Below are positions 26,110-35,633 of a DNA stretch of 64,000 bases, in pieces; the first letter of the stretch is position 1; each line of letters begins with the position of its first letter. This DNA is from Kiloniella laminariae (lineage in GTDB: Bacteria > Pseudomonadota > Alphaproteobacteria > Kiloniellales > Kiloniellaceae), in NCBI RefSeq assembly GCF_027214005.1, contig NZ_JAPWGY010000003.1:637765-701764 (forward strand). Direction: 5' to 3'. The position numbers and the translations under genes were made by a program. Below the pieces are notes generated by a model that saw only the letters and a list, made by a program, of their open reading frames with translations, searched no databases and was not told the DNA's origin.

Positions 26110-27537
26110 ATGTCTGACAAAATGCTGCAATTCGTCCGGCAGGGGCGGGAAATGCCTGAAAAGCGCGCTGTAAAGCAGCGGCGTGAGGATTTTCGTGAAA
26201 TCTATGATGCCTTTACCCCGGCTGCAGCACAGACTCAGGCCAGTCGCTGTTCACAATGTGGCGTGCCTTTTTGTCAAATTCACTGCCCCCTTTCAAATAA
26301 CATTCCCGACTGGTTGATGCTGACAGCCAATGATCGTCTGGAAGAGGCTTATGAGTTGTCACAGGCGACCAATAATTTCCCGGAAATCTGTGGTCGTATC
26401 TGTCCGCAGGATCGCCTGTGTGAAGGGAAGTGTGTCATTCAGCAATCTGGCCATGGCACAGTGACGATTGGCTCGGTCGAGAAATATATAACAGACACAG
26501 CATGGGAAAAAGGTTGGGTCAAACCGGCCAGGCCGCAACATGAGCTTGCCGAGTCTGTCGCAATCATAGGGGCGGGGCCTGGTGGGCTGGCCGCAGCAGA
26601 ACAGCTGCGCCGCAAAGGATACCAGGTGCACGTTTATGACCGTTATGATCGTGCAGGTGGTCTGCTGGTCTATGGGATTCCCGGGTTCAAACTGGAAAAG
26701 AGCGTGGTCGAGCGCAGGGTAGATCTGTTGGAGCAGTCGGGCATACACTTTCATCTGGGCCAGGATATTGGCGGTAAAGTCTCTTTTGCCGATATCAGAA
26801 ACAAGCATGATGCCGTACTGATCGCAACAGGTGTCTATCAGGCACGGGATCTGAGTTTGCCAGGCAGTGAACTGCGCAATATTTTGCCCGCGCTCTATTA
26901 CCTTACCGAGGCTAACCGGAAGGATCTGGGCATAGCTTCTGATCACATGAGTGATGAGCTGAACGCCAAAGGCAAAAATGTCGTGGTGATCGGCGGGGGT
27001 GACACTGCAATGGATTGTGTGCGTACGGCTGTTCGTCAGGGGGCAAAGTCGGTAAAATGTCTTTACCGTCGCGATAAGAACAACATGCCCGGGTCTGAAC
27101 GTGAAGTGCAGAATGCAGAAGAAGAGGGCGTGGAATTTGTCTGGCTCTCTGCCCCGGAAGCTTTTGTCGGCGATGAAGTTGTACGTGAAGTACTGGCCTC
27201 TAAAGTTCATCTGGGTATCGCTGATGCCTCAGGCCGTCAGGTGCCACAGATTGTTCCTGACTCCCGGGAAGCCATTCCAGCCGATCTTGTGATCAAGGCT
27301 CTTGGTTTTGAGCCAGAAAATCTGCCAAAGCTCTTTGATGAAAAGGATCTGGAAGTGAGCCGCTACGGGACGCTACAGGTTGATGATGCAACCATGATGA
27401 CAGCGCTCGACGGGGTTTTTGCCGCCGGTGATATCGTACGGGGAGCTTCGCTGGTTGTCTGGGCAATCAAGGATGCCCGTGATGCAGCTGAACAGATGCA
27501 TGCTTTTATAAAAAACAAAAATACAGCTGCTGCTTAA
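26110..27537 (+). CDS. gltD: Glutamate synthase (NADPH) small subunit
   Basis: 475 residues, full length. The N-terminal iron-sulfur region has CSQCGVPFCQIHCPLSNNIP and CGRICPQDRLCEGKC. The FAD motif follows (VAIIGAGPGGLAAAEQLRRK, YDRYDRAGGLLVYGIPGFKL), then the NADPH motif VVVIGGGDTAMDCVRTA with RRDKNNMPGS, and the FAD end LDGVFAAGDIVRGASLVVWA. It passes electrons from NADPH to GltB. ATG 26110 is chosen for GGGAGAG 5-6 nt upstream; the frame extends 40 codons further over the palindromes. gltB starts 11 bp after its stop. The order gltD-gltB is the reverse of E. coli. Confidence 0.96.
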   Translation: MSDKMLQFVRQGREMPEKRAVKQRREDFREIYDAFTPAAAQTQASRCSQCGVPFCQIHCPLSNNIPDWLMLTANDRLEEAYELSQATNNFPEICGRICPQDRLCEGKCVIQQSGHGTVTIGSVEKYITDTAWEKGWVKPARPQHELAESVAIIGAGPGGLAAAEQLRRKGYQVHVYDRYDRAGGLLVYGIPGFKLEKSVVERRVDLLEQSGIHFHLGQDIGGKVSFADIRNKHDAVLIATGVYQARDLSLPGSELRNILPALYYLTEANRKDLGIASDHMSDELNAKGKNVVVIGGGDTAMDCVRTAVRQGAKSVKCLYRRDKNNMPGSEREVQNAEEEGVEFVWLSAPEAFVGDEVVREVLASKVHLGIADASGRQVPQIVPDSREAIPADLVIKALGFEPENLPKLFDEKDLEVSRYGTLQVDDATMMTALDGVFAAGDIVRGASLVVWAIKDARDAAEQMHAFIKNKNTAAA

Positions 27538-27548
27538 GGAGAGAGCCC

Positions 27549-30500
27549 ATGGAAAAGAATGATCCGATTGCCCAGTGGGAACAACTGGCAGCACATTACG
27601 AGAAAAACGGCCTTTATAACCCGGAAGATGAACATTCTTCCTGTGGTGTTGGTCTTGTGGCCGCCATTGATGGCACGCCCCGACGTTCTGTGGTTGAAGC
27701 GGGTATCGATGCCCTGAAGGCGGTTTGGCATCGCGGTGCAGTTGATGCAGACGGCAAGACCGGCGACGGTTGTGGAATCCATGTAGAGATTCCCCAGGAC
27801 TTCTTTCGCGAACATATTGAACGTATTGGCCACAAAGCAAAGCAAGGGCAGCTGGCGATCGGGATGGTGTTCCTGCCGCGTACTGACTTTGCCTCTCAGG
27901 AACGCTGTCGCGTTATCGTCGAGCGTGAAATTCTGAATTTTGGTTACTCGATCTATGGTTGGCGACAGGTTCCGGTCAATACCTCAATTTGCGGGGAAAA
28001 AGCAGGTTTGAACCGGCCCGAGATCGAGCAGATCATGATTGCCAATTCTGCCGGGGTTGATGACGAGCGCTTTGAAACCGATCTCTATATTATCCGTCGT
28101 CGGATCGAAGCTGCAGCCGAGCGTGATTCGATCAAAGATTTTTACATCTGTTCGCTGAGCTGTCGGTCAATTATCTATAAAGGCATGGTTCTGGCCGAGA
28201 ATCTCTCGGATTTTTACCCAGACCTGCTGGACGAGCGGTTTGTGTCCAGCTTTGCGATCTTTCACCAGCGTTTTTCGACCAACACCTTCCCGACCTGGCA
28301 TCTGGCCCAGCCTTTCCGGGTGATTGCGCACAACGGGGAAATCAACACCCTGCGGGGCAACGTGAACTGGATGAAATCGCATGAGTGCCGGATCGATCAT
28401 CCGAAGTTTGGTTCTCACGTCGAGGATCTGAAGCCGGTTATCCGTCCCGGTAGTTCTGATTCAGCTGCACTGGATGCTGTGTTTGAACTGATGATCCGCT
28501 CTGACCGTAGCCTGCCGATGGCCAAAACCCTTTTGGTGCCGGAAGCCTGGAGCAAGAATGATGCGGTGCCGCAACACCACAAGGAACTCTATGCCTATTG
28601 CAACGCAGTGATGGAGCCCTGGGATGGGCCTGCGGCGATCTGTGCCTTCTCGGGCCCCTGGGCACTGGCGGGAACTGACAGAAATGGTCTGCGGCCCCTG
28701 CGCTATGCCATTACCAATGATGGTCTGCTCTTCGCCGGATCTGAAACAGGTATGGTGCACATTGATATCAGCCGGATCATCGAAAAAGGCCGCCTTGGCC
28801 CGGGACAGATGATTGCGGTGAATTTCAAGGAAGGTCGTCTCTACAAGGATCACGAGATCAAGGACCGTTTGGCGGCTCAACAGCCTTTTGGCGACTGGCT
28901 GAAAAACATCATGGTAATCGAGGATCTGGTCAAGATTCATAAATACAGCCAGAAGCCGCTCAATCGGGAAGAGCTGCGCCGTCGCCAGCTGGCGTTCGGT
29001 TTGACGATTGAGGATATGGAGTTGATCCTGCACCCCATGGTCGAGCTGGCCAAGGAAGCTGTTGGATCTATGGGCGATGATACGCCGCTGGCGGTTCTTT
29101 CTGACAACGTTCGTCCGATGCACCACTTCTTCCGCCAGAACTTCAGCCAGGTGACCAACCCGCCAATTGACAGTTTGCGGGAAAAACAGGTGATGTCCCT
29201 GATTACCCGCCTTGGCAATCTGGGGAACGTGCTGGACGAAGAAGAGGGGCAGGTGACAATCCTGCAGCTTGATTCCCCGGTTCTGACCAATTCCGAATTT
29301 GTTGCCCTTTCGAAACATATGGGGCGTAGCGTTGGCGTGGTCGACTGTACTTTCGATGCCAACGGCAAGCCGGGCAACCTGCGCAATGCCTTGCGCCGTA
29401 TCCGCCGGGAGGCTGAAGAGTTTGTCCGTGAAGGGTTTGAGCATGTAATTCTCACCGACGAAACCCAGAGTTCCGAACGGATTGCGATCCCGATGATCCT
29501 GGCAACAGGAGCCGTGCACACGCATTTGGTCGCTCAGAAACTGCGCTCTTTCTGTTCAATCAATGTTCGAAGTGCAGAATGTCTTGATGTCCACTATTTT
29601 GCCGTTTTGATCGGCGTCGGGGCGACAACGGTTAATGCCTATCTGGCGGAAGAAGCCATCGCGGACCGGCATCGCCGTGGCCTGTTTGGCGACCTGAGCT
29701 TTGATGACTGTATGAAGCGCTATACCATCGCCGTGGATGAAGGCCTGCTCAAGATTATGGGTAAAATGGGGATTTCGGTTATCTCGTCTTATCGTGGCGG
29801 GTATAACTTTGAGGCCCTTGGGCTTTCCCGCACGCTGGTCGATGAGTTCTTCCCCGGTATGCCAAGCCGGATTTCCGGGATCGGAATGAGCGGTCTGGAA
29901 GAGAAGGCGCTAGAGCTGCACAACAAGGCCTGGGGCGCCGATGCGTCCGCCTTGCCTGTCGGTGGATTTTATCGCTACCGTGCCGGTCAGGAACTCCACG
30001 CCTGGGAAGGTCAGTTGATCCATACCATGCAAACAGCCGTGACAAACGGTTCCTATTCCCTGTTTAAAAAATATACCAAGGGATTGCAGGAACGCCCGCC
30101 AATCAATTTGCGCGACCTGCTTGATTTCAAGCGCGATGCCAAGGGCGGTCTGGATGTGGAAGATACTGAATCCATTACGTCGATCCGCAAACGCTTTATC
30201 ACACCGGCAATGTCGCTGGGGGCGTTGAGCCCCGAAGCACACGGGACCCTGAACATTGCGATGAACCGGATCGGAGCGAAGTCTGATTCCGGGGAAGGGG
30301 GCGAGGTGCCCGAGCGTTATGTTCCCAAAGCCAATGGTGATAACGAGAACTCTGCAATCAAACAGGTGGCCTCGGGCCGTTTTGGTGTGACAGCCGAATA
30401 CCTCAACAAGTGTCGGGAAATCGAGATCAAGGTGGCTCAGGGTGCCAAACCGGGTGAAGGCGGGCAGCTGCCCGGTTTCAAGGTAACCGAGCTTATCGCC

Positions 30501-32078
30501 CGTTTGCGCCATGCCACACCGGGGGTCACTCTGATTTCCCCGCCGCCGCATCATGATATCTATTCGATCGAGGATCTGGCGCAGCTGATCTATGATCTGA
30601 AACAGATCAATCCGGATGCCAAGGTTTGCGTCAAGCTTGTTGCCCGCTCCGGTATCGGGACCATTGCAGCCGGTGTGGCCAAGGCCAAGGCCGATGTCAT
30701 CCTTATTTCCGGCAATGTGGGGGGGACAGGGGCTTCTCCGCAAACATCCGTCAAGTTTGCCGGGATTCCCTGGGAGATCGGACTGAGTGAGGTGCATCAG
30801 GTCCTGACTTTGAACGGGTTGCGGAACAAAATTACGCTGCGGACTGACGGAGGTCTGAAAACCGGCAGGGATATTGTGATTGCTGCCCTGCTCGGAGCTG
30901 AGGAATATGGTGTTGGTACGGCATCCCTGGTTGCCATGGGCTGCATCATGGTGCGCCAGTGCCATTCCAATACCTGCCCGGTTGGCGTTTGTACCCAGGA
31001 TGACGATCTGCGGGCCCGTTTTGCCGGGACACCGGAAAAGGTGGTCAATCTGTTCAGCTTCATTGCCGAAGAGGTTCGTGAGATTCTGGCGTCACTTGGC
31101 TTCAAGACCCTGAACGAGATTATCGGTCGCACTGACTTGCTTAAACAGGTGAGCCGTGGCGCGCCGCATCTTGATGATCTGGATCTCAACCCGCTTCTTG
31201 CTCTTGCAGATGCTGGTGATTCCGAACGGTACTGTACTGCTGTTGAACGTAACTCCGTGCCGGATTCTCTCGATGCCCAGATCATTGAAGATGCCAAGCC
31301 ATTTTTTGATGTCGGCGAGAAAATGCAGCTGCTCTATAATGTCCGCAATACGCACCGGGCGGTCGGCACAAGACTGGCGTCCATGATTACCCGACGTTTT
31401 GGTATGAAAGGGCTGCAGCCCGATCATATTACAGTACGGATGCGTGGTTCTGCCGGGCAGTCGCTTGGCGCCTTTGCGGTTCAGGGGATGAAGCTGGAAG
31501 TTTTTGGCGACGCCAATGACTATGTTGGCAAGGGACTTTCCGGAGGCACGATTGTGGTGCGCCCTCTGGCCTCGAGCAAGTTGCAGACCCAGCACAACAC
31601 GATTATCGGCAACACCGTTCTCTATGGGGCGACTGCAGGCAAGTTGCTTGCTGCCGGGCAGGCGGGCGAACGCTTCGCGGTCCGGAATTCTGGTGCCGAT
31701 GTAGTGGTCGAGGGCTGTGGTTCTAACGGGTGTGAGTACATGACTGGCGGAACCGCGGTTATTCTCGGTGATGTCGGCCTGAACTTTGCGGCGGGCATGT
31801 CCGGCGGAATGGCCTTCGTCTATGATCCCAACCGGTTACTGCCAAAGCGGATCAACAGCGATACGGTGATCTATCAACAGGTCGAGACCGAACACTGGGA
31901 GGGTGTTCTTTTAGGCCTGATGCGAGAACATCAGCATGAGACAGGGTCGATTTATACGGAACAGCTGTTGAACGACTGGCAGAGAATAAAGGGAGATTTC
32001 TGGCAGGTTATCCCAAAGGAAATGCTGGCACGACTGGCGCATCCTGCCTCTGTCGAAACCGAGCTGAAGACGGCCTGA
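27549..32078 (+). CDS. gltB: Glutamate synthase (NADPH) large subunit
   Basis: 1509 residues. Class II glutaminase domain with nucleophile Cys32 (HSSCGVGLVAAIDG) after a propeptide of about 31 residues; the central domain has RIGKSD-like and ECLDVHYFAVLIGVGA sequences. The FMN synthase domain has SDSGEGGEVPERY, AQGAKPGEGGQLPG, ISPPPHHDIYSIEDLAQLI, and the 3Fe-4S cysteines in MVRQCHSNTCPVGVCTQ. The C-terminal GXGXG beta-helix includes GCGSNGCEYMTGG. It makes two glutamates from glutamine and 2-oxoglutarate. It is coupled to gltD with an AAGGAGA site before the ATG and closed by a terminator. Confidence 0.98.
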   Translation: MEKNDPIAQWEQLAAHYEKNGLYNPEDEHSSCGVGLVAAIDGTPRRSVVEAGIDALKAVWHRGAVDADGKTGDGCGIHVEIPQDFFREHIERIGHKAKQGQLAIGMVFLPRTDFASQERCRVIVEREILNFGYSIYGWRQVPVNTSICGEKAGLNRPEIEQIMIANSAGVDDERFETDLYIIRRRIEAAAERDSIKDFYICSLSCRSIIYKGMVLAENLSDFYPDLLDERFVSSFAIFHQRFSTNTFPTWHLAQPFRVIAHNGEINTLRGNVNWMKSHECRIDHPKFGSHVEDLKPVIRPGSSDSAALDAVFELMIRSDRSLPMAKTLLVPEAWSKNDAVPQHHKELYAYCNAVMEPWDGPAAICAFSGPWALAGTDRNGLRPLRYAITNDGLLFAGSETGMVHIDISRIIEKGRLGPGQMIAVNFKEGRLYKDHEIKDRLAAQQPFGDWLKNIMVIEDLVKIHKYSQKPLNREELRRRQLAFGLTIEDMELILHPMVELAKEAVGSMGDDTPLAVLSDNVRPMHHFFRQNFSQVTNPPIDSLREKQVMSLITRLGNLGNVLDEEEGQVTILQLDSPVLTNSEFVALSKHMGRSVGVVDCTFDANGKPGNLRNALRRIRREAEEFVREGFEHVILTDETQSSERIAIPMILATGAVHTHLVAQKLRSFCSINVRSAECLDVHYFAVLIGVGATTVNAYLAEEAIADRHRRGLFGDLSFDDCMKRYTIAVDEGLLKIMGKMGISVISSYRGGYNFEALGLSRTLVDEFFPGMPSRISGIGMSGLEEKALELHNKAWGADASALPVGGFYRYRAGQELHAWEGQLIHTMQTAVTNGSYSLFKKYTKGLQERPPINLRDLLDFKRDAKGGLDVEDTESITSIRKRFITPAMSLGALSPEAHGTLNIAMNRIGAKSDSGEGGEVPERYVPKANGDNENSAIKQVASGRFGVTAEYLNKCREIEIKVAQGAKPGEGGQLPGFKVTELIARLRHATPGVTLISPPPHHDIYSIEDLAQLIYDLKQINPDAKVCVKLVARSGIGTIAAGVAKAKADVILISGNVGGTGASPQTSVKFAGIPWEIGLSEVHQVLTLNGLRNKITLRTDGGLKTGRDIVIAALLGAEEYGVGTASLVAMGCIMVRQCHSNTCPVGVCTQDDDLRARFAGTPEKVVNLFSFIAEEVREILASLGFKTLNEIIGRTDLLKQVSRGAPHLDDLDLNPLLALADAGDSERYCTAVERNSVPDSLDAQIIEDAKPFFDVGEKMQLLYNVRNTHRAVGTRLASMITRRFGMKGLQPDHITVRMRGSAGQSLGAFAVQGMKLEVFGDANDYVGKGLSGGTIVVRPLASSKLQTQHNTIIGNTVLYGATAGKLLAAGQAGERFAVRNSGADVVVEGCGSNGCEYMTGGTAVILGDVGLNFAAGMSGGMAFVYDPNRLLPKRINSDTVIYQQVETEHWEGVLLGLMREHQHETGSIYTEQLLNDWQRIKGDFWQVIPKEMLARLAHPASVETELKTA

Positions 32079-32104
32079 TATAAGCGATTATGGAAATAAG
32101 GTAT

Positions 32105-32137
32105 GGAAAAGGGGCCGGTTATCTGGCCCTTTTTCTT
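32105..32137 (+). terminator. Terminator after gltB
   Basis: AAAAGGGGCC pairs with GGCCCTTTTT with one wobble around an 8-nt loop, followed by a T-rich tract, 26 bp after the gltB stop. Confidence 0.8.
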
Positions 32138-32144
32138 TGGCGGA

Positions 32145-32576
32145 TCAGGCCTGGATTCCGGAAAGATAGTTTTTAATCCGCTGTCCGAGTTTTGCGGAAG
32201 GTTTTTCAAGCTGGTGAACGGCCAGTTCTTCAGCGCCTGTTCGCCTGCCGCAGCCCGGGACAGGAGTAAAACGCCCTTTGCTGTCGGTAAACTCAAGCAG
32301 CCCTTCGCGAAAGCATCGGTTTTGTCTGTCGCCTGTGACGGACATGGAGACAAAAGACAGGCGCTGAAAATGTTTGTCCGAGAGTAATAGCCAGTGAAAC
32401 AGTTCGGATTTCTCTTCCGTGTCGGGGAGGTCCAGACGTTTTATTTCTACGATATCTATGGTCTCATTCGAAAGGTGGAAGAGTACTTTAAAGCTTGGTT
32501 TGTTCACGGCATGGCTCTGCTTGTTACGCGGGTTGTTTCTCAGGGTATTGCAGTGGGTTTTAGCTGTGTTATTCAT
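32145..32576 (-). CDS. Uncharacterised protein (possible gene)
   Basis: 143 codons from ATG 32576, convergent with gltB and ending 8 bp from its terminator, which is the main reason to believe it. The middle reads as an ordinary folded protein (FKVLFHLSNETIDIVEIKRL, ELFHWLLLSDKHFQRLSF, then VSMSVTGD), and the C terminus is basic. I do not recognise a family. No good ribosome site precedes the ATG, and the frame stays open upstream to 32699, overlapping the start of the next plus-strand gene. A 94-codon plus-strand frame overlaps it but is less protein-like. Confidence 0.4.
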   Translation of the reverse strand: MNNTAKTHCNTLRNNPRNKQSHAVNKPSFKVLFHLSNETIDIVEIKRLDLPDTEEKSELFHWLLLSDKHFQRLSFVSMSVTGDRQNRCFREGLLEFTDSKGRFTPVPGCGRRTGAEELAVHQLEKPSAKLGQRIKNYLSGIQA

Positions 32577-32681
32577 TCGCAACAAGAAGAACGAATCGCT
32601 CGCCCAGAGTAGCTGTGTTCTTTTTGCTATCCGTATTTTCCGAGGTTTTCTCCTCGGGTTCGCAGGGTTATAGTCGCGGCA

Positions 32682-33353
32682 ATGAGAACACTTTATCATC
32701 TTCCACTCGATCCGGGCTGTCGCAAGGTTCGCATGCTCTTGCGCGAAAAACAGCTGGAATGTGAGTTACACGCAGAAAAGATCTGGGAACGCCGGGACGA
32801 GTTTTTGAAACTAAATCCTGCGGGTGAGGTTCCCGTGCTTGTCGAAGAAGACGGGACCACCATTACCGGCGGAGCCCAGGTCGTTGCCGAGTATCTTGAA
32901 GAAGCCTATCCGGAAAATCCCCTGCTGGGTGACGGGCCGCTATGCCGGGCGGAAGTCCGACGGCTGATTGCCTGGTTTGATCTGAAGTTCTGGCGTGAAG
33001 TTACCGCGAATCTGGTCGAGGAGAAGATGCTCAAGCGTTTTCTGGGATTGGGGCAGCCGAACTCCTCTGCTATCCGGGCAGGTCATGCAAATATACACTA
33101 TCATCTGGAATATATCGGCTGGCTGAGTGACAGAAGAAACTGGCTTGCCGGAGAAGATTTTTCCCTCGCCGATATTACCGCGGCATCCCATATTTCAGCG
33201 CTGGATTACATTGGCGATGTCCCCTGGCAGATGCACCCTGGTGCCAAAGACTGGTATGCCCGGGTCAAGTCCCGTCCCTGCATGCGCGGGGTGCTCGGTG
33301 ATACAATCGCCGGGGCACCTCCGGTCAAACACTATGCTGATCTGGATTTCTAG
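32682..33353 (+). CDS. fzlA: GST-fold protein, FzlA-like (FtsZ-binding cell division factor)
   Basis: 223 residues. The N-terminal thioredoxin-like domain (1-78) has LYHLPLDPGCRKVRMLLREK, LNPAGEVPVL and a changed GGAQVVAEYL in place of the usual ES motif; the helical C domain includes WLAGEDFSLADITAASHISA. The ending WYARVKSRPCMRGVL and the tail PPVKHYADLDF fit FzlA, a GST homologue that binds FtsZ and is needed for constriction in Caulobacter. A generic glutathione transferase is the alternative. It starts 106 bp from the divergent hypothetical frame and has no operon partner. Confidence 0.7.
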   Translation: MRTLYHLPLDPGCRKVRMLLREKQLECELHAEKIWERRDEFLKLNPAGEVPVLVEEDGTTITGGAQVVAEYLEEAYPENPLLGDGPLCRAEVRRLIAWFDLKFWREVTANLVEEKMLKRFLGLGQPNSSAIRAGHANIHYHLEYIGWLSDRRNWLAGEDFSLADITAASHISALDYIGDVPWQMHPGAKDWYARVKSRPCMRGVLGDTIAGAPPVKHYADLDF

Positions 33354-33418
33354 GTATACCCGGAAAAACAGATCAATGGTGTTGAAGAGGGGATCTGAAA
33401 CCAGGCTCAGCCTGCGGA

Positions 33419-34201
33419 TCAGTTTACCGTAACATCCAGTTTTTCGAGATTAAGCTGGGCAGCGTCGGCTGCTGGAGTGCCAAGGGCTTTGTTGACGATT
33501 CGGAGCCAGTCTTCCCGGGCTCCGGCATCATCCCCCTTGAGACGGCGCAGAATCCCGCGTTCAAGCAAGGCTTCCATATTATCGGGATTCAGGGACAAGG
33601 CTTTCTCTGCATCGGTCATCGCGTCTGCATCATTGCCGAGAAACCTTTTGGCAGAAGCACGGAGAACAAGCACGTCATCACGCTCTGGTTCAAGGCCATG
33701 GGCAACCTCAAGATCAATCAGTGCCTCATCAAAACGACCTTGTTCAGCAAGGATTTCGGCGCGGTCAATGTAATAGTCTGTACCATCGGGATAGATCGTG
33801 ATTGCTGTGCTCTGGACAGCAAAGGCCCGGTCAAGATCACCATGGCTGTACCAGGCCCGTCCTGCTTGATGCAGCAGTTGTGACTTGAGCAGGAGATCAT
33901 TGCTTTTCATGTCCTGCGCGAGCTTTTCCAGTCGGGTTGCTGCAGCATCATAAATCTTGAGTGCATAAAGGGCCTGGGTCGCGCAGTGTTCCGCTGCATA
34001 GCCTCCGCCCTGTGAAGCCCAGCTCAGAGCAGCCTCGAAGGCAGAATCAGGTCGGCTCTCAACCAGTCTGAGGCAGGCTTCGTATTGCTCTTCGTGGTTG
34101 ATCGGTGCTTTGTTTTCTGCCACGGCAGCAGAGCTCATGCCGATGGTCGTCAGAAGCAGAAGCAGGCTTGTGGATATCCGGGTTTTTGTCATCATGCGCA
34201 T
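33419..34201 (-). CDS. Exported tetratricopeptide-repeat protein
   Basis: 260 residues with a signal peptide (1-29, ISTSLLLLLTTIGMSSAAVA then E). The rest is TPR-like helices: LLLKSQLLHQAGRAWYSHGD, LDRAFAVQSTAITIYPDGTD, YYIDRAEILAEQGRFDEALI, VLVLRASAKRFLGNDADAMT and MEALLERGILRRLKGDDAGA. Each unit shows the TPR pattern W/L-G-Y-A-P loosely. It probably acts in the periplasm as a binding scaffold. The partner is unknown and neither neighbour suggests one. Downstream, plus-strand fzlA converges on it. Confidence 0.8.
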   Translation of the reverse strand: MRMMTKTRISTSLLLLLTTIGMSSAAVAENKAPINHEEQYEACLRLVESRPDSAFEAALSWASQGGGYAAEHCATQALYALKIYDAAATRLEKLAQDMKSNDLLLKSQLLHQAGRAWYSHGDLDRAFAVQSTAITIYPDGTDYYIDRAEILAEQGRFDEALIDLEVAHGLEPERDDVLVLRASAKRFLGNDADAMTDAEKALSLNPDNMEALLERGILRRLKGDDAGAREDWLRIVNKALGTPAADAAQLNLEKLDVTVN

Positions 34202-34294
34202 ATTTGGCTCATCGAACGGGATTTTGGCAAGGGGTGCTTTTTTATTTCTGTGCGGAGCCTATAGTGTGATTCAGGCAATTTCGAGATCGACTTT

Positions 34295-35182
34295 ATGACG
34301 GATACAACCAAACATCTTTTTTGTTTCGGACTGGGCTATTCCGCCCTGGTTTTTGCCCGCAGGCTTTTGGCCAAGGGGTGGCGGGTGTCAGGCACAGTAC
34401 GGCCCGGTGCGGATAAGGACCGAGGCAAAATGGATGCCTTGCGGGCTGAAGGGATTATGGTCTGGCCTTTCGATCGGGATGCGGTGCTGCCAAATGCGGA
34501 TGAAGCATTGCTGGGAGTTACCCATATCCTTACCTCCGTGCCGCCGGATGCTGAAGGGGATGCCGTATTTGATCACCACGTAACAGATATTCTGGCTTGT
34601 AAAAGTTTGAAATGGTTCGGATATCTTTCAACAACGGGTGTTTATGGGAACAGGGATGGTGGTCTTGTCCATGAAGAGGATGTCCTGCATCCCAGTAGCA
34701 CCCGCAGCCAACGCCGGGCAAAGGCAGAGCTGCAGTGGCAGCAGCTGTTTCATGAAGAAAACCTGCCGCTGCAGATCTTCAGATTGGCCGGGATTTACGG
34801 CCCCGGACGCAGTCCGATTGACAGTATCCGAAGGGGCAGGGTAAAGCAGCGTATCAACAAGCCGGGGCATATTTTCAGCCGGATTCATGTGGAAGACATC
34901 GCAAACGTTCTTGAGGCCTCGCTGGAGAGGCCAGACCCCGGACGCATTTATAATGTTTGTGATAATGCCCCGGAAGAACCCTGGCGGGTCACGACCCGTG
35001 CTTGCGAGCTGATAGGGATTGCTCCGCCGCCACTGGTTTCTTTTGAAGCCGCTGATATGACGCCGATGGCCCGCTCGTTCTGGCTGGATAACAAGCGGGT
35101 TGATAACAGCCGTATGCTTCACGAACTGGGTGTTGTTCTCCAGTATCCTGATTATGAAACAGGTCTGCAGAGTCTTTTGTGA
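34295..35182 (+). CDS. SDR-family NAD(P)-dependent oxidoreductase, YeeZ-like
   Basis: 295 residues. The dinucleotide motif is degenerate (LFCFGLGYSALVFARRLLAK instead of GxxGxxG), followed by ILTSVPPDAEGD, SSTGVYGNRDGGLVHE with YGxxx, and IFRLAGIYGPGRSPID and HVEDIANVLEASL. This set matches the YeeZ/epimerase-like atypical SDRs, whose substrate is unknown. It starts 93 bp from the divergent TPR gene and converges on the cupin gene. Confidence 0.82.
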   Translation: MTDTTKHLFCFGLGYSALVFARRLLAKGWRVSGTVRPGADKDRGKMDALRAEGIMVWPFDRDAVLPNADEALLGVTHILTSVPPDAEGDAVFDHHVTDILACKSLKWFGYLSTTGVYGNRDGGLVHEEDVLHPSSTRSQRRAKAELQWQQLFHEENLPLQIFRLAGIYGPGRSPIDSIRRGRVKQRINKPGHIFSRIHVEDIANVLEASLERPDPGRIYNVCDNAPEEPWRVTTRACELIGIAPPPLVSFEAADMTPMARSFWLDNKRVDNSRMLHELGVVLQYPDYETGLQSLL

Positions 35183-35220
35183 CCAGGTTCATTTGACGAT
35201 GTGAACCAGCTTGCCATACC

Positions 35221-35592
35221 TCAGGCGAGCTGGTCTTCAATACTGCGGGTGCGATCGGAAACCACGTCTCCCGTGTGGGCGGTGCTGACAGGCTCAATCA
35301 GCATGATCCAGCACTCTTCTGCGGCGACAGGATTGTGAAGAACGCCTTTGGGGACCACGTGCATGTCGCCTTCTTTAAGCGATACGGTCCTGTTTTCATA
35401 CTGCATCGTCAGACTTCCCTTCATGATATAAAAGAGCTCGTCTTCGTTATCATGCTTGTGCCAGACGAACTCTCCTTTGAGTTTGGCAATCTTGACGTAC
35501 TGATCATTGACCTGGGCGAGAACTCTTGGCGACCAATGCTGGGTAATCTGATCAAATTCTTGTTGAGGTGTAGCGACATCTGGAAACGACAT
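35221..35592 (-). CDS. Small cupin-domain protein
   Basis: 123 residues. Single cupin: GEFVWHKHDNEDELFYIMKG carries the metal motif (HxH...E), and VVPKGVLHNPVAAEEC the second His. Such proteins bind a metal and act as isomerases or ligand sensors; the substrate is unknown. The start at 35592 (MSFPDVATPQQEF) is chosen for AAAGGA 7 nt upstream; a longer frame to 35646 overlaps azlD. It lies 41 bp after azlD on the same strand and may be co-transcribed. Confidence 0.8.
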   Translation of the reverse strand: MSFPDVATPQQEFDQITQHWSPRVLAQVNDQYVKIAKLKGEFVWHKHDNEDELFYIMKGSLTMQYENRTVSLKEGDMHVVPKGVLHNPVAAEECWIMLIEPVSTAHTGDVVSDRTRSIEDQLA

Positions 35593-35633
35593 AGATTGTT
35601 CCTTTAAGCTGGCAGCAAGTTTGTTTTTTCTGG

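Noticed and set aside
28461..29525. Long antisense frame (354 codons) inside gltB
   Set aside because: Frame on the opposite strand of a high-confidence gene with no matching signature; produced by codon composition.
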